A stretch of 64,000 nt of DNA from NCBI GenBank assembly GCA_021818505.1, contig JAKADX010000001.1, forward strand, positions 228,049 to 292,048, written 5' to 3'. Every line of letters starts with the position of its first letter. Position 1 is the first letter of the stretch. The stretch comes from Pseudomonadota bacterium. GTDB lineage: Bacteria > Pseudomonadota > Alphaproteobacteria > Acetobacterales > Acetobacteraceae. The notes under the pieces were generated by a model. The model was not told where the DNA came from and ran no database searches. It worked only from the letters and a program-made list of their open reading frames with translations. Of the stretch, positions 16,010-24,606 are shown one piece after another. The position numbers and the translations under genes are program-made.

Positions 16010-17344
16010 ATGGGTCACGCGATTTCGCGCCGCACCGCGCTCACGGCCGCCGCAGCGGCGGCACTGCCACTGGTGCACATCCGCTCGGCGGGTGCTGCCG
16101 GCAGTATCCGCATCGGGCTATGGGACCACTGGGTCCCAGCGGGCAATGCCGCCATGAAGAAGTTGATCGACGGCTGGGCGGCGAAGAACAAGGTCGAGGT
16201 GTCGATCGACTTCATCACCACGGTCGGCAACAAGCTGCAACTGACCTACGCCGCCGAAGCACAAGCCAAGACCGGACACGACGCCATTGCCTTCGCTGCG
16301 TGGGACGCACGCAACTACGCGCAGTCGCTGGAGCCGGTGGATGACCTGGTCGAGGGCCTGATCAAGCAGTACGGGCAAGTAAACCCGGTCAACGAATACC
16401 TCTCCAAGGTGGACGGGCATTGGCGGGCGGTGCCGAGCAGTTCGGGCACGCAGTACAAGCCTTCCTGCGCACGCATCAGCACCTTCGCCAAGGCTGGCGT
16501 CGATCTGCAGGCGATGTATCCGACCAAGCCGGAACACACCGCGCTCTCCGACGGCTGGACGTGGCAGAAGCTGCTGGAGATCGCGCCAGTGGCCAAGGAG
16601 GCCGGGCTGCCGTTCGCGCTCGGCCTCGGGCAGACCACGGACTCGGTCGATTTTGTCGGCGCGCTGTTCCGTGCGTTCGGCGCCGAACTGGTCAATGCCA
16701 AGGGCGAGATCACGGTCGATTCCGATCCGGTGCGCGCTGCCCTGGAGTATATGGCCAAGCTGACGAAGTACCTGCCGCCTGACGTGTACAGCTATGACGA
16801 TGCCTCGAACAACCGGGCGCTGATCGCGGGCAAGAGCGCGCTGATCTTCAACCCGCCCTCGGCCTGGGCAGTGGCGAAGCGGGACAACCCGCCGGTCGCG
16901 GCGGATTGCTGGACCTTCCCCAACCCTTCGGGACCGAAGGGACGCTATGTTCCGTACCTGCCGTTCTTCTGGGGTATCTGGTCCTTCGGCAAGAACAAGG
17001 CCGCGGTCAAGGAGCTGCTGGCGTGGCTGTGCCAGCGCGAGCAGGTCGAGACGCTGTGCAATGCCGTGTCCGGCTATGACATCCCGCCCTTCCTCAGCAT
17101 GTCGGACTTCGACATCTGGGCGAAGGTCGAGCCGCCGCTCGGCACCGTCTATAACTATCCAATCCGGCCCTGGCACAAGGCGGTGCCCTCGATCGCGGGC
17201 TACCCGGCGCCGCCGGAGATTGCGGTGCAGATCTACAACCGCGCCACCATGACGACGATGATCGCGAAGATGACGCAGGGCGGCCAGTCGATGAAGGACG
17301 TGATCGCCTGGGCCAATGACGAACTGGAGGGCTTCACGCGCTGA
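16010..17344 (+). CDS. Sugar-type ABC transporter extracellular solute-binding protein, copy 2
   Basis: 444 aa, paralogue of the preceding gene. It has the same Tat-type leader (MGHAISRRTALTAAAAAALP) and the same mature start region (SIRIGLWDHWVPAGNAA). Differences cluster in loops likely to line the ligand cleft, for example FWIWDAHNYARS versus FAAWDARNYAQS and KTCCGRIS versus KPSCARIS. The pair may therefore bind related but different ligands. ATG 16010 follows GGAGG. The TGA stop overlaps the ATG of the first permease by one base, so this copy is translationally tied to the permeases. No ATPase gene is present; a shared MsmK/MalK-type ATPase from elsewhere is presumably used. Confidence 0.9.
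   Translation: MGHAISRRTALTAAAAAALPLVHIRSAGAAGSIRIGLWDHWVPAGNAAMKKLIDGWAAKNKVEVSIDFITTVGNKLQLTYAAEAQAKTGHDAIAFAAWDARNYAQSLEPVDDLVEGLIKQYGQVNPVNEYLSKVDGHWRAVPSSSGTQYKPSCARISTFAKAGVDLQAMYPTKPEHTALSDGWTWQKLLEIAPVAKEAGLPFALGLGQTTDSVDFVGALFRAFGAELVNAKGEITVDSDPVRAALEYMAKLTKYLPPDVYSYDDASNNRALIAGKSALIFNPPSAWAVAKRDNPPVAADCWTFPNPSGPKGRYVPYLPFFWGIWSFGKNKAAVKELLAWLCQREQVETLCNAVSGYDIPPFLSMSDFDIWAKVEPPLGTVYNYPIRPWHKAVPSIAGYPAPPEIAVQIYNRATMTTMIAKMTQGGQSMKDVIAWANDELEGFTR
16647..16764 (+). repeat. Near-identical tract shared by the two binding-protein genes (copy 2)
   Basis: Second copy of the 118-bp tract described at 15193-15310; the offset between copies is 1454 bases. Coding for the region around GALFRAFGAELVNAKGE. 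Confidence 0.6.
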
Positions 17345-18225
17345 TGCGACGCTGGCTGCACCGCCGTTCGACCGTCGCGTTTCTGATGTGCCTGCCGCTG
17401 ATCCTGCTGATCGGCGGGCTGGTCGTCTATCCGGCGCTGTACGCGATCTGGCTGTCGCTGCTCAACAAGCGCATGACGCACTTCGTCGGGCTGTCGAACT
17501 TCGCCTTCTTGCTACGCCGCAGCACCTTCCATCTGGTGATCTTCCAGAGCTGCCTGTTCGCGATCTCGGCGGTGATCGCCAAGGCGCTGATCGGCTTCAT
17601 CCTCGCGCATCTGATGCACGCCATTCCCAGCGGGCGGCAGCGCATCTGGCGCGGGCTGCTGCTGATCCCGTGGGTGGTGCCGCTGGCGCTCTCCACGCTC
17701 GGCTGGTGGTGGCTATTCGATCCGTCCTATTCGGCGTTCAACTGGCTGCTGGCGCGCGTGGGCATCGGCCCGGTGCCATGGCTGGGGGCGACCGGCTGGG
17801 CACGCTTCTCGATGATCCTGGTAAACACTTGGTACGGCGCGCCATTCTTCATGATCATGTATTTGGCGGCGCTGAAATCGGTGCCCGAGCAGTTGTTCGA
17901 GGCGGCGGCGATCGACGGCGCCGGCGCGTGGGGCAAGCTGCGCTACGTGACGCTGCCGATGATGCGCAACATCATCAGCATCACCGTGCTGTTCAGCCTG
18001 ATCGTCACCTTCGCCGACTTCACGATCGTGCGCATTCTGACCAATGGCGGCCCGCGCGACACCACGCATATCTTCGCAACCTATGCCTTCGAGGTCGGCA
18101 TCGCGTCCGGTGACGTGCCGCTCGGCGCCTCGGTCAGCCTGTTCATGCTGCCGATCCTCGCCATCGCCAGCTTCCTGATCCTGCGCGGCGTGACGCGGCG
18201 CGACCGCGAGATGGCCGCGGCATGA
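17344..18225 (+). CDS. ABC sugar transporter permease (MalF/UgpA-like)
   Basis: 293 aa with six predicted transmembrane helices, the first at about residues 10-32. The cytoplasmic EAA loop that docks to the ATPase is clear: EAAAIDGAGAWGKLRYVTLP. It belongs to the carbohydrate uptake (CUT1) class and imports the ligand delivered by the binding proteins upstream. The ATG overlaps the stop of the second binding protein (TGATG) and its own stop overlaps the next permease by ATGA, so the three are one operon. No unusual features. Confidence 0.92.
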   Translation: MRRWLHRRSTVAFLMCLPLILLIGGLVVYPALYAIWLSLLNKRMTHFVGLSNFAFLLRRSTFHLVIFQSCLFAISAVIAKALIGFILAHLMHAIPSGRQRIWRGLLLIPWVVPLALSTLGWWWLFDPSYSAFNWLLARVGIGPVPWLGATGWARFSMILVNTWYGAPFFMIMYLAALKSVPEQLFEAAAIDGAGAWGKLRYVTLPMMRNIISITVLFSLIVTFADFTIVRILTNGGPRDTTHIFATYAFEVGIASGDVPLGASVSLFMLPILAIASFLILRGVTRRDREMAAA

Positions 18226-19118
18226 GCGTGGCAACCGCAGCATCGCCCGCCCTCGCCGCGCGGCGGCATAGCCACAGCCTGGCGCGGCAACGCCGCTGGG
18301 CGTTGCGCGGATCGTATGCGGCGCTCGGCGTGTTCGTGGTGATGTTCCTCGCGCCGCCGTTCTACATGCTGGTGACGAGCCTCAAGACGTCGGCGGAAAT
18401 CTCCGAGCAGCGCACCAGCCCTTGGCTGGTCGCGCACCCGACGTTGCGCAACTTCCTCGACCTGATCGCCAACGACCACTACCGGATGTTTTTCTTCAAT
18501 TCGGTCAAGGTGACGGTGTGCGTAGTGGCGGTGTCGATGGTGATCTCCGTGCTCGGGGCATTCGCGCTGGCGCGGATGCGATTCTTCGGCAGTTCGGTGC
18601 TGGCGACGGGGATCTTCCTGACCTACCTGATCCCGGACTCGCTGCTGTTCATCCCGTTCTTCCGCATCGTCGGGAGTCTCGGGCTGATCAACAATGCGTG
18701 GGTGCTGCTGTTGATCTATCCGACGCTGGCGGTGCCGTTCTGCACGTGGATCATGATCGGCTACTTCGCCTCGATCCCCAAGGAGCTTGACGAGGCGGCG
18801 CTGATCGACGGCGCGAGCTGGCTGCAGATCCTCTGGCGCGTATTCATCCCGGTCGCCATGCCGGGCATCATCGCTGCCACTATTTTCGCGTTTACCGTCA
18901 GTTGGGGGCAGTTCATCTATCCACTGGCCTATCTCTACAGCGCCGACCAGATGGTGCTGACCGTCGGCATCGTCAGCGACCTGATCCGCGGCGACGTGTT
19001 CGAGTGGGGGAAGATCATGGCCGGATCGCTGATGGCGGCCGCACCCCCGGTGGTGATCTACGCCTTCCTGATGGACTACTACATCGCCGGCCTGACCGCG
19101 GGCGCGACCAAGGGCTGA
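18222..19118 (+). CDS. ABC sugar transporter permease (MalG/UgpE-like)
   Basis: 298 aa, six predicted helices, with the EAA loop DEAALIDGASWLQILWRVFIP and the CUT1-type N-terminus (FLAPPFYMLVTSLKTSAEI). It forms a heterodimer with the MalF-like permease in the inner membrane. Start overlaps the previous gene by four bases. Its last 40 bases overlap the convergent tadD gene on the other strand, so there is no room for a conventional terminator between the two operons. Confidence 0.92.
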   Translation: MSVATAASPALAARRHSHSLARQRRWALRGSYAALGVFVVMFLAPPFYMLVTSLKTSAEISEQRTSPWLVAHPTLRNFLDLIANDHYRMFFFNSVKVTVCVVAVSMVISVLGAFALARMRFFGSSVLATGIFLTYLIPDSLLFIPFFRIVGSLGLINNAWVLLLIYPTLAVPFCTWIMIGYFASIPKELDEAALIDGASWLQILWRVFIPVAMPGIIAATIFAFTVSWGQFIYPLAYLYSADQMVLTVGIVSDLIRGDVFEWGKIMAGSLMAAAPPVVIYAFLMDYYIAGLTAGATKG

Positions 19119-19828
19119 TCGGCGCCCGCGACCGCCCTGGCCACTTGCGCGACATAGTCCCGCGCCAGCGGCCAACCGAGCAGGTCGCGCGACCGATCCG
19201 CCTGCCCGTCCAGCGCATAGAGCAGCGCGAGCGTCGCCCGCGCGCGCGCCGGCAGCGATGCGGATTCGGCCAGCGGGGCCAGGACCGCGATCGCCTCGCG
19301 CACGCGTCCCTGCAGCAACAGCGAGAGTGCCAGATCGTTGCGGATCGCCGCGTCGTCGGGCGCGGTGCGCAGCGCCCGACGATACAGCGCCTGCGCCGCG
19401 TCATGCCGCGCCTGAAGGTCGAGCGCCACCGCCCGGTCGGCCAGCGTGGCGGGGCTGTCGGGTGCGGTCGCCAGCGCCGCCAGCGCCTCGTCGGCGCGAC
19501 CTTCGCCGATATCCAGCGCCGCACGGGCGCGCAACGCATCGGGATCGGCGGGATCGGCCTTGAGCCGGGCGGCCAGCACCTGCCGCGCCTCGCCAAGCCG
19601 ACCGGCCCGGGCGAGGGCGGCGGCGGCCCGCAACTGCACCATCTTGTCCTGCGGCGCGCTGGCAGCGGCGGCGGCGTAGAGGGAGGCCGCGAGCGCGACA
19701 TCGCCCGACGCGGCGGCGGCGTCGGCGACGCGCAGCCGCGTGTCGGCGGTCAGATGCGGCCCCTGCGGCGGTGGCGTCGCGCAACCCGCCAGCGCCGCGA
19801 CCGCCAGGAAGCGAACCAGGCGGGTCAT
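19079..19828 (-). CDS. tadD: TadD-like TPR lipoprotein of Flp pilus assembly
   Basis: 249 aa. The leader MTRLVRFLAVAALAGCATPP has a lipobox (LAGC), predicting an outer-membrane or periplasmic lipoprotein. The mature part is alanine-rich helical TPR repeats (LRAAAALARAGRLGEARQVL; DRAVALDLQARHDAAQALYRRAL; RNDLALSLLLQGRVREAI). TadD proteins help secretin assembly in Tad systems. The start overlaps the tadC stop by four bases. It is the last gene of the operon and its end overlaps the convergent permease gene by 40 bases. The longer upstream frame is antisense or overlap of tadC. Confidence 0.85.
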   Translation of the reverse strand: MTRLVRFLAVAALAGCATPPPQGPHLTADTRLRVADAAAASGDVALAASLYAAAAASAPQDKMVQLRAAAALARAGRLGEARQVLAARLKADPADPDALRARAALDIGEGRADEALAALATAPDSPATLADRAVALDLQARHDAAQALYRRALRTAPDDAAIRNDLALSLLLQGRVREAIAVLAPLAESASLPARARATLALLYALDGQADRSRDLLGWPLARDYVAQVARAVAGADQPLVAPAVRPAM

Positions 19829-20766
19829 CCGTGTCCTCCCAGCGTGTCCATCACGTGCAGCATGGGCGAACCCATCAGCGCGATGAACAGCGCGGGCAGG
19901 ATGAAGAAGATCAGCGGGAACACCAGCAGGCCGGGCAAGCGCACCGCCTTGGCCTCCAACCGCGTCATCCGCTCGCGCCTGAGTTCGCCGGCGACCGCGC
20001 GCAGCGCCTGGCCGAGCGGGGTGCCGAATTGCAGCGCCTGGGCGATGATCGCGGCCATGCGCCGCAGCCCCTCGACGCCCGAGCGTTCGCCGAAATTGGC
20101 GAAGGCCTGGCGACGGTCCGGCAGCACGCGCAACTCGTCCACCAGCGTCGCCAGGGCGTTCGCCATCGCGCGGTTGGAGGAGCGCATCTCCCGCGCCACC
20201 TGATCCAGCGCCGCTTCCAGCGCCATGCCGGCCTCGGTGCAGACCACCAGCAGGTCGAGCGCGTCCGGCGCGCCGCGCCGCAGGTCGCGCGTATAGGGGC
20301 CACGCAGCAGCCGTAGCGCCCATTCCGGCACCAGCACGCTGACCGGCAGCGCCGCCCCGATCGTGAGCAGGCCCCGCAGGGGCGAGCGGTGCACCAGCAG
20401 TGCGTAGCCGACGGCAAGCACCGGCACCACCACCATCACCGCCACCTTCGTCCCCAGGACCAGCGGCAGCATGCGCGCCGGATTGAGCCCGCTCGCACCC
20501 AGCGCCGCACTCAGCGCCGCCAGGTCCTGCTCGGAATAAAGTCGCGTGCGCTCGCGGATGGTGCGGCCCAGCGTCTGCAGGATCGCCGAGAGGGAGGCGA
20601 GTGCGGAGCGACGCGCGGCGCGGCGCTCATCGCCGGTCACGGCGGCAATGCGCGCCTCCAGATCGCGACTGCCTGCCTCCTGCCACAGCAGTACGGAGGC
20701 CAGCACCACCAGCAGCAGCAGCGCGGCCAGCAGCAGCGGCACCGGCCCAAGGGCGTGCAGCGACAT
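19825..20766 (-). CDS. tadC: Flp pilus assembly inner-membrane protein TadC
   Basis: 313 aa with a hydrophobic N-terminus (LLLAALLLLVVLASVLLW) and a T2SSF-type domain near residues 150-280: DALDLLVVCTEAGMALEAALDQVAREM and FGTPLGQALRAVAGELRRERMTRLEAKAVRLPG. A C-terminal hydrophobic hairpin follows (LLVFPLIFFILPALFIALMG). TadB and TadC form the inner-membrane platform of the Tad pilus motor. It shares one base with tadB and four with tadD, so translation is coupled. Confidence 0.9.
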   Translation of the reverse strand: MSLHALGPVPLLLAALLLLVVLASVLLWQEAGSRDLEARIAAVTGDERRAARRSALASLSAILQTLGRTIRERTRLYSEQDLAALSAALGASGLNPARMLPLVLGTKVAVMVVVPVLAVGYALLVHRSPLRGLLTIGAALPVSVLVPEWALRLLRGPYTRDLRRGAPDALDLLVVCTEAGMALEAALDQVAREMRSSNRAMANALATLVDELRVLPDRRQAFANFGERSGVEGLRRMAAIIAQALQFGTPLGQALRAVAGELRRERMTRLEAKAVRLPGLLVFPLIFFILPALFIALMGSPMLHVMDTLGGHG

Positions 20767-21716
20767 CAGTCGCGCGTCGCCGAGGCGATGAAGCGGCGCA
20801 TCACCACCTGGCCGGTCACCAGCAGTCCGAGCCCGATCACCACCATGCGCCGGCCGCGCGGGTCATGAATCAGCGGCTGCAGATAGTCCTTCTGCGTCAT
20901 AGCCATCAGGCCACCGCCGAGAAACGGCAGCACGCTGAGTACTGCGGCCGACAGCTTCGCCTCGGCAGCGAGCGCGCTGGCACGGCCGGCGAGCGCGATG
21001 CGCTGGCGTATCGTCTCCGCCAGCATCTGGATGGTTTCCGTCAACCGCCCGCCGCTGCGCGATTGCACGCCGAGCGTTACCGAGAATATTGCGTATTCGG
21101 TCACGCCGGTGCGCGCATGCAGCGTCATCAGCGCCGTCTCCGGTGCGGTGCCGAGTGCCATCTCGCGCACCACGCGGCCGAATTCCTCGCGCGTCGGCGT
21201 GGGCAGTTCACGCGCGGCGGTGCGGAACGCCTCGGCGACGGGCAGGCCGGCGCGCACGGAGCTGGCCAGCAACTCGATCATGTCCGGCATCTGCCGGCGC
21301 ACTTGGTCGGCGTAGCGGGTCCGCTCCCATTTGAAGACGGCGCGCACCAGCAGCAGCCCGGCGGCGGCGCCGAGCGCGAGCGCGAGCGGCGGGGCGAGAA
21401 AGATCTGGCCCAGCGCGGCAGCGGCGAAGCCGGCAAGGATGCCTATCGCCGCGACCAAGCCGACCGGCATGACATGCGCAAGCGGCGTATCGACCGGCAC
21501 CTGCAACAGCCGGCGCAGCAAGTCGCGCAGCGGCGCGCGGCCACGGCGCGCGAGGCGGATGGAGGGACGCGGATCCGCCGCCGCCGCCGATCCCGGTCCA
21601 ATCGCGGCGATGCGCCGCTGCATCCGCTGCGCGCGCGTGTCCAGGAGCAGCACCACCGCCGCGGCGAACAGCACGAACAGCAGCGCCGCCGCCGGCAACA
21701 GCAGCATGTCGTCCAT
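20766..21716 (-). CDS. tadB: Flp pilus assembly inner-membrane protein TadB
   Basis: 316 aa. Start ATG at 21716 (MDDMLLLPAAALLFVLFA) is one base past the cpaF stop and the hydrophobic N-terminus begins immediately; the longer frame upstream is antisense-like overlap with cpaF. T2SSF domain: MPDMIELLASSVRAGLPVAEAFRTAA and SRSGGRLTETIQMLAETIRQRIALAGRASALAAEAKLSA. Membrane helices at about 5-25, 95-145 and the C-terminus. Partner of TadC in the inner-membrane platform driven by the CpaF ATPase. Confidence 0.9.
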   Translation of the reverse strand: MDDMLLLPAAALLFVLFAAAVVLLLDTRAQRMQRRIAAIGPGSAAAADPRPSIRLARRGRAPLRDLLRRLLQVPVDTPLAHVMPVGLVAAIGILAGFAAAALGQIFLAPPLALALGAAAGLLLVRAVFKWERTRYADQVRRQMPDMIELLASSVRAGLPVAEAFRTAARELPTPTREEFGRVVREMALGTAPETALMTLHARTGVTEYAIFSVTLGVQSRSGGRLTETIQMLAETIRQRIALAGRASALAAEAKLSAAVLSVLPFLGGGLMAMTQKDYLQPLIHDPRGRRMVVIGLGLLVTGQVVMRRFIASATRD

Positions 21717-21717
21717 C

Positions 21718-23079
21718 TCACGCCTCCTGCAACGCCGCCGCCCAAGCCCGTTCCAGGCCATAATATTCCAGACGGCCCTGGAAGGACGGGCGCGTCGCAC
21801 TGGTGACGTAGCTGCCGTGCAGGCGGCCCTGGCTGTCCTCGCGCGCGAATTCGAAGCGGGCGACATCGTTCATGGTGATCACGTCCTCCTCCAGCCCGCA
21901 CACCTCCGCGACCTGCGTGACGCGCCGCCCGCCGTCACGCATCCGCTGCACCTGCACGATCAGGTCGAGCGCACCGACGATCTGCGTGCGGATCGCGCGC
22001 ACCGGCAGGCTGAAGCCCATCATCACCATGTTCTCGATGCGCGTCAGCGCGTCGCGCGCGGTGTTGGCGTGGATCGTCGAGATCGAGCCGTCATGGCCGG
22101 TATTCATCGCCTGCAACATGTCGAACGCCTCTGCGCCGCGCACCTCGCCGATGATGATGCGGTCGGGGCGCATGCGCAGCGCGTTGCGCACCAGGTCGCG
22201 CTGCGTCACCTGCCCCTGCCCTTCGAGATTTTCCGGTCGCGTCTCCAGCCGCACTACGTGCGGTTGCTGCAATTGCAGCTCGGCCGCGTCCTCGACGGTG
22301 ATAACGCGCTCATCGTGATTGATCAGGTGGCTCATGGCGTTGAGCAGCGTCGTCTTGCCCGAACCGGTGCCGCCGGAGATCACGATGTTCAGCCGGCACC
22401 GCGCGGCGATGCCGAGCAGCCGCGCGATGCCCGGCGTCATCGCGCCGTGCAGCACCAGCCCGTCGAGATCCAGACGGCGACGCGTGAATTTGCGGATCGA
22501 CAGGCACGGGCTGTCCAGCGCCAGCGGCGGGAACACCACGTTGACGCGACTGCCGTCCGGCAGGCGGGCATCGACCATCGGGCTCGATTCGTCGATGCGC
22601 CTGCCGATGCGAGCCGCGATCTTCTTGGCAATAGTCGCAATATGCTCGGCGTCGCGGAAGCGGATGTCGGCGCGCTGCAGCTTGCCGCGACGTTCGACGA
22701 ACACGTTGGCCGGGCCGTTGACCATGATATCGGCAACGCTGTCGTCGGCCAGCAGCGTCTCCAGCGGACCGTAGCCGGTCATGTCGTTGACCAGTTCCTC
22801 CGCCAGCCGTGCCTGCTCGCGCGCGGAGATCTCCAGCCGGTCCTCGTTGGCGATCTCGTTGACGATGGACTCGATCTGCCGCCATAGCTCGTGGCGCGGC
22901 AGGTCGGCGGCGAGCACCGGGTCGATCTGCTTGAGCACGCGCAGCCGCAGCGTGCGCAGCTTCAGCTCCGGCAGGTCGGCGACCGCGGTCGCCGGCTCCG
23001 GCTGCGCCGGCACGGCAGCGGGCACGCTCTGCGCCTCCGGCGGAAGCGCGTGGAGGTCACGCCGTCCGAACGCCTTCAT
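21718..23079 (-). CDS. cpaF: CpaF/TadA secretion ATPase of the Flp pilus
   Basis: 453 aa, standard size. Walker [15 protein letters not shown], Asp box [20 protein letters not shown], Walker B-type [16 protein letters not shown] and His box [12 protein letters not shown] define the GspE/VirB11 superfamily. The N-terminal domain has [23 protein letters not shown], diagnostic for the CpaF group. It is the cytoplasmic hexameric motor for Flp pilin assembly. The ATG at 23079 overlaps the cpaE stop by ATGA; the much longer open frame upstream is the antiphase of cpaE. Confidence 0.95.
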   Translation of the reverse strand: MKAFGRRDLHALPPEAQSVPAAVPAQPEPATAVADLPELKLRTLRLRVLKQIDPVLAADLPRHELWRQIESIVNEIANEDRLEISAREQARLAEELVNDMTGYGPLETLLADDSVADIMVNGPANVFVERRGKLQRADIRFRDAEHIATIAKKIAARIGRRIDESSPMVDARLPDGSRVNVVFPPLALDSPCLSIRKFTRRRLDLDGLVLHGAMTPGIARLLGIAARCRLNIVISGGTGSGKTTLLNAMSHLINHDERVITVEDAAELQLQQPHVVRLETRPENLEGQGQVTQRDLVRNALRMRPDRIIIGEVRGAEAFDMLQAMNTGHDGSISTIHANTARDALTRIENMVMMGFSLPVRAIRTQIVGALDLIVQVQRMRDGGRRVTQVAEVCGLEEDVITMNDVARFEFAREDSQGRLHGSYVTSATRPSFQGRLEYYGLERAWAAALQEA

Positions 23080-24296
23080 CCGCGCAGCATCCGCTTGAGC
23101 CACGAGCGTTCCGGCGCGGTGTTCGTCGCCGCGACCTCGCGCAGCAGCGGCGCCAGATGGCGGGCGAAGGCCGGCACACGCTGCGCCGCCGGTACGCCGA
23201 GGTTGTACGCTTCCAGCATTCCCGGGCCGAGATCTGGAACGACGACGTCCGGCGCGACGCCCAGACCTTTCTCGACCAGCTTCAGCGTCACGCCCTTGCG
23301 GATGTCGGCCCGATTGAGCAGCGTTAGCACGCGGTCGGTGCCAGTGAGCGCCTTCACCATATGCCGGATCGCCCGCGCATCGCGCACGCTCGCGACGTCG
23401 GGGCCCATTACCACCACCACTTCCCGCGCCGCCGTCAGCACCTGGCGCATCGGCACCGGCACCGGCATCGGCAGGTCGATCAGCACATAGTTGAACTTCT
23501 GCCGCAGCACATCGAGGACGCGGCCGACGCCGCCGTCGCTGATCGCGGGCGTCACCTCGAACGGTTCTTCGGCACCGAGCAGGCTGACGCGCCCGGCGAT
23601 GGCGATCGCCGTGCGTTCCAGGAACAGCGCGTCGGCGCGCTCGGGGTCCTCCAGCGCGATGCGCAGCCCCGGCCCCGGCCGCGCCGACAGCATCAGCGCC
23701 GCCGCGCCGCCCTGCAGGTGCAGGTCGAGCAGCGCGATGTGCCCTCTGGCGAGGCGCGCGAGTTCCAACGCGGTGTTGACCGCGATCGTGGTCGCGCCGA
23801 CGCCGCCGCGCGCGCCGCACACGGCGACGACATGGCCGCCACGCCCACCAGGCGCCTCCGCGGCACCCTGCGCGATATGCGGCAGCAGCAGACGCTGCAC
23901 GGCGTCGCGCGTCAGCGGCTTGTGCATGTATTCGGCCACGCCGAGGTCGCCGACTAGCGTTCGGTAGAATCCGATCTCGGTGCTGTCGCCGATCACCAGC
24001 ATCTTCAGGTCCGGCGGACACAGCCGCGCCAACTCGTCCAGCGCCGCCGCCGCGTCCGCGACACCGGCCACATCGACGATCGCGGTCTGCGCGGTTTCCT
24101 TCTCGAAGAAGCGGATCGCGTGACGGACCGTGCCGCGCCGGATGTCGAGTTCGGGTGCCGCACCCATCAGGCCCAGGCGCAGCGCGTTGGCGGTATCATC
24201 GTCGGCGACGAAGGCGACGATGCGGCCGGTGGGGGCGGCGATCTCGCTCGCCGGCGTCACCGCGGCCGGCGCCGCGTCGCTACTGAGAACCCGCAT
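23076..24296 (-). CDS. cpaE: CpaE/TadZ pilus localisation ATPase-like protein
   Basis: 406 aa. An atypical receiver-like domain (residues about 20-140: IVAFVADDDTANALRLGL, LKMLVIGDSTEIGFYRTLV) is joined to a MinD/ParA-like domain with deviant Walker A CGARGGVGATTIAVNTA. The signature lysine of ParA is absent and Ala replaces the P-loop Lys, as seen in several CpaE/TadZ proteins, so ATP use may be weak. It marks the polar site of pilus assembly in Caulobacter-type systems. ATG 24296 overlaps the end of the cpaD frame by 17 bases; four-base overlap with cpaF. Confidence 0.9.
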   Translation of the reverse strand: MRVLSSDAAPAAVTPASEIAAPTGRIVAFVADDDTANALRLGLMGAAPELDIRRGTVRHAIRFFEKETAQTAIVDVAGVADAAAALDELARLCPPDLKMLVIGDSTEIGFYRTLVGDLGVAEYMHKPLTRDAVQRLLLPHIAQGAAEAPGGRGGHVVAVCGARGGVGATTIAVNTALELARLARGHIALLDLHLQGGAAALMLSARPGPGLRIALEDPERADALFLERTAIAIAGRVSLLGAEEPFEVTPAISDGGVGRVLDVLRQKFNYVLIDLPMPVPVPMRQVLTAAREVVVVMGPDVASVRDARAIRHMVKALTGTDRVLTLLNRADIRKGVTLKLVEKGLGVAPDVVVPDLGPGMLEAYNLGVPAAQRVPAFARHLAPLLREVAATNTAPERSWLKRMLRG

Positions 24297-24606
24297 TGCC
24301 GCCTCCCTGTGGAGCACCGGCGGCGGTGCTGCTGCCGCCGAGCGAACTGGTCGGTTCGTCGAGCAGGGGCGGCGTACGGCCCGACAGCAGCCGTCCGACC
24401 GCCGGCGCCGCCTCCGCCCCAAGACCGTCGGGCAGTTCCGCGCCGGCCAGGAGGTCGTGCGGATCGGCGATCATGGCGCGCAGGTTGGCGTCGTTGTTGC
24501 CGGTCGGCGCCCAGGTCCCCGCCCGCTGCATCGGATCGCCGGTGAGCGGGTTGGCGGCACAGCCGGCGAGCAGCAGCAGCCAGAAGAGACGGGTCATGAC
24601 ACTCAT
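24280..24606 (-). CDS. cpaD: Short CpaD-like pilus assembly lipoprotein
   Basis: 108 aa, about half the length of Caulobacter CpaD. Leader MTRLFWLLLLAGCAANPL has a lipobox (LAGC). The core matches the conserved C-terminal part of CpaD: DPMQRAGTWAPTGNNDANLRAMIADP, followed by DLLAG. The tail is Gly/Ser-rich. The first ATG (24606) overlaps the cpaC stop by ATGA; a second ATG at 24597 is possible. CpaD helps localise the CpaC secretin to the outer membrane. The N-terminal half of the usual protein is missing rather than frameshifted, since cpaC ends immediately upstream. Confidence 0.8.
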   Translation of the reverse strand: MSVMTRLFWLLLLAGCAANPLTGDPMQRAGTWAPTGNNDANLRAMIADPHDLLAGAELPDGLGAEAAPAVGRLLSGRTPPLLDEPTSSLGGSSTAAGAPQGGGNAGSQ

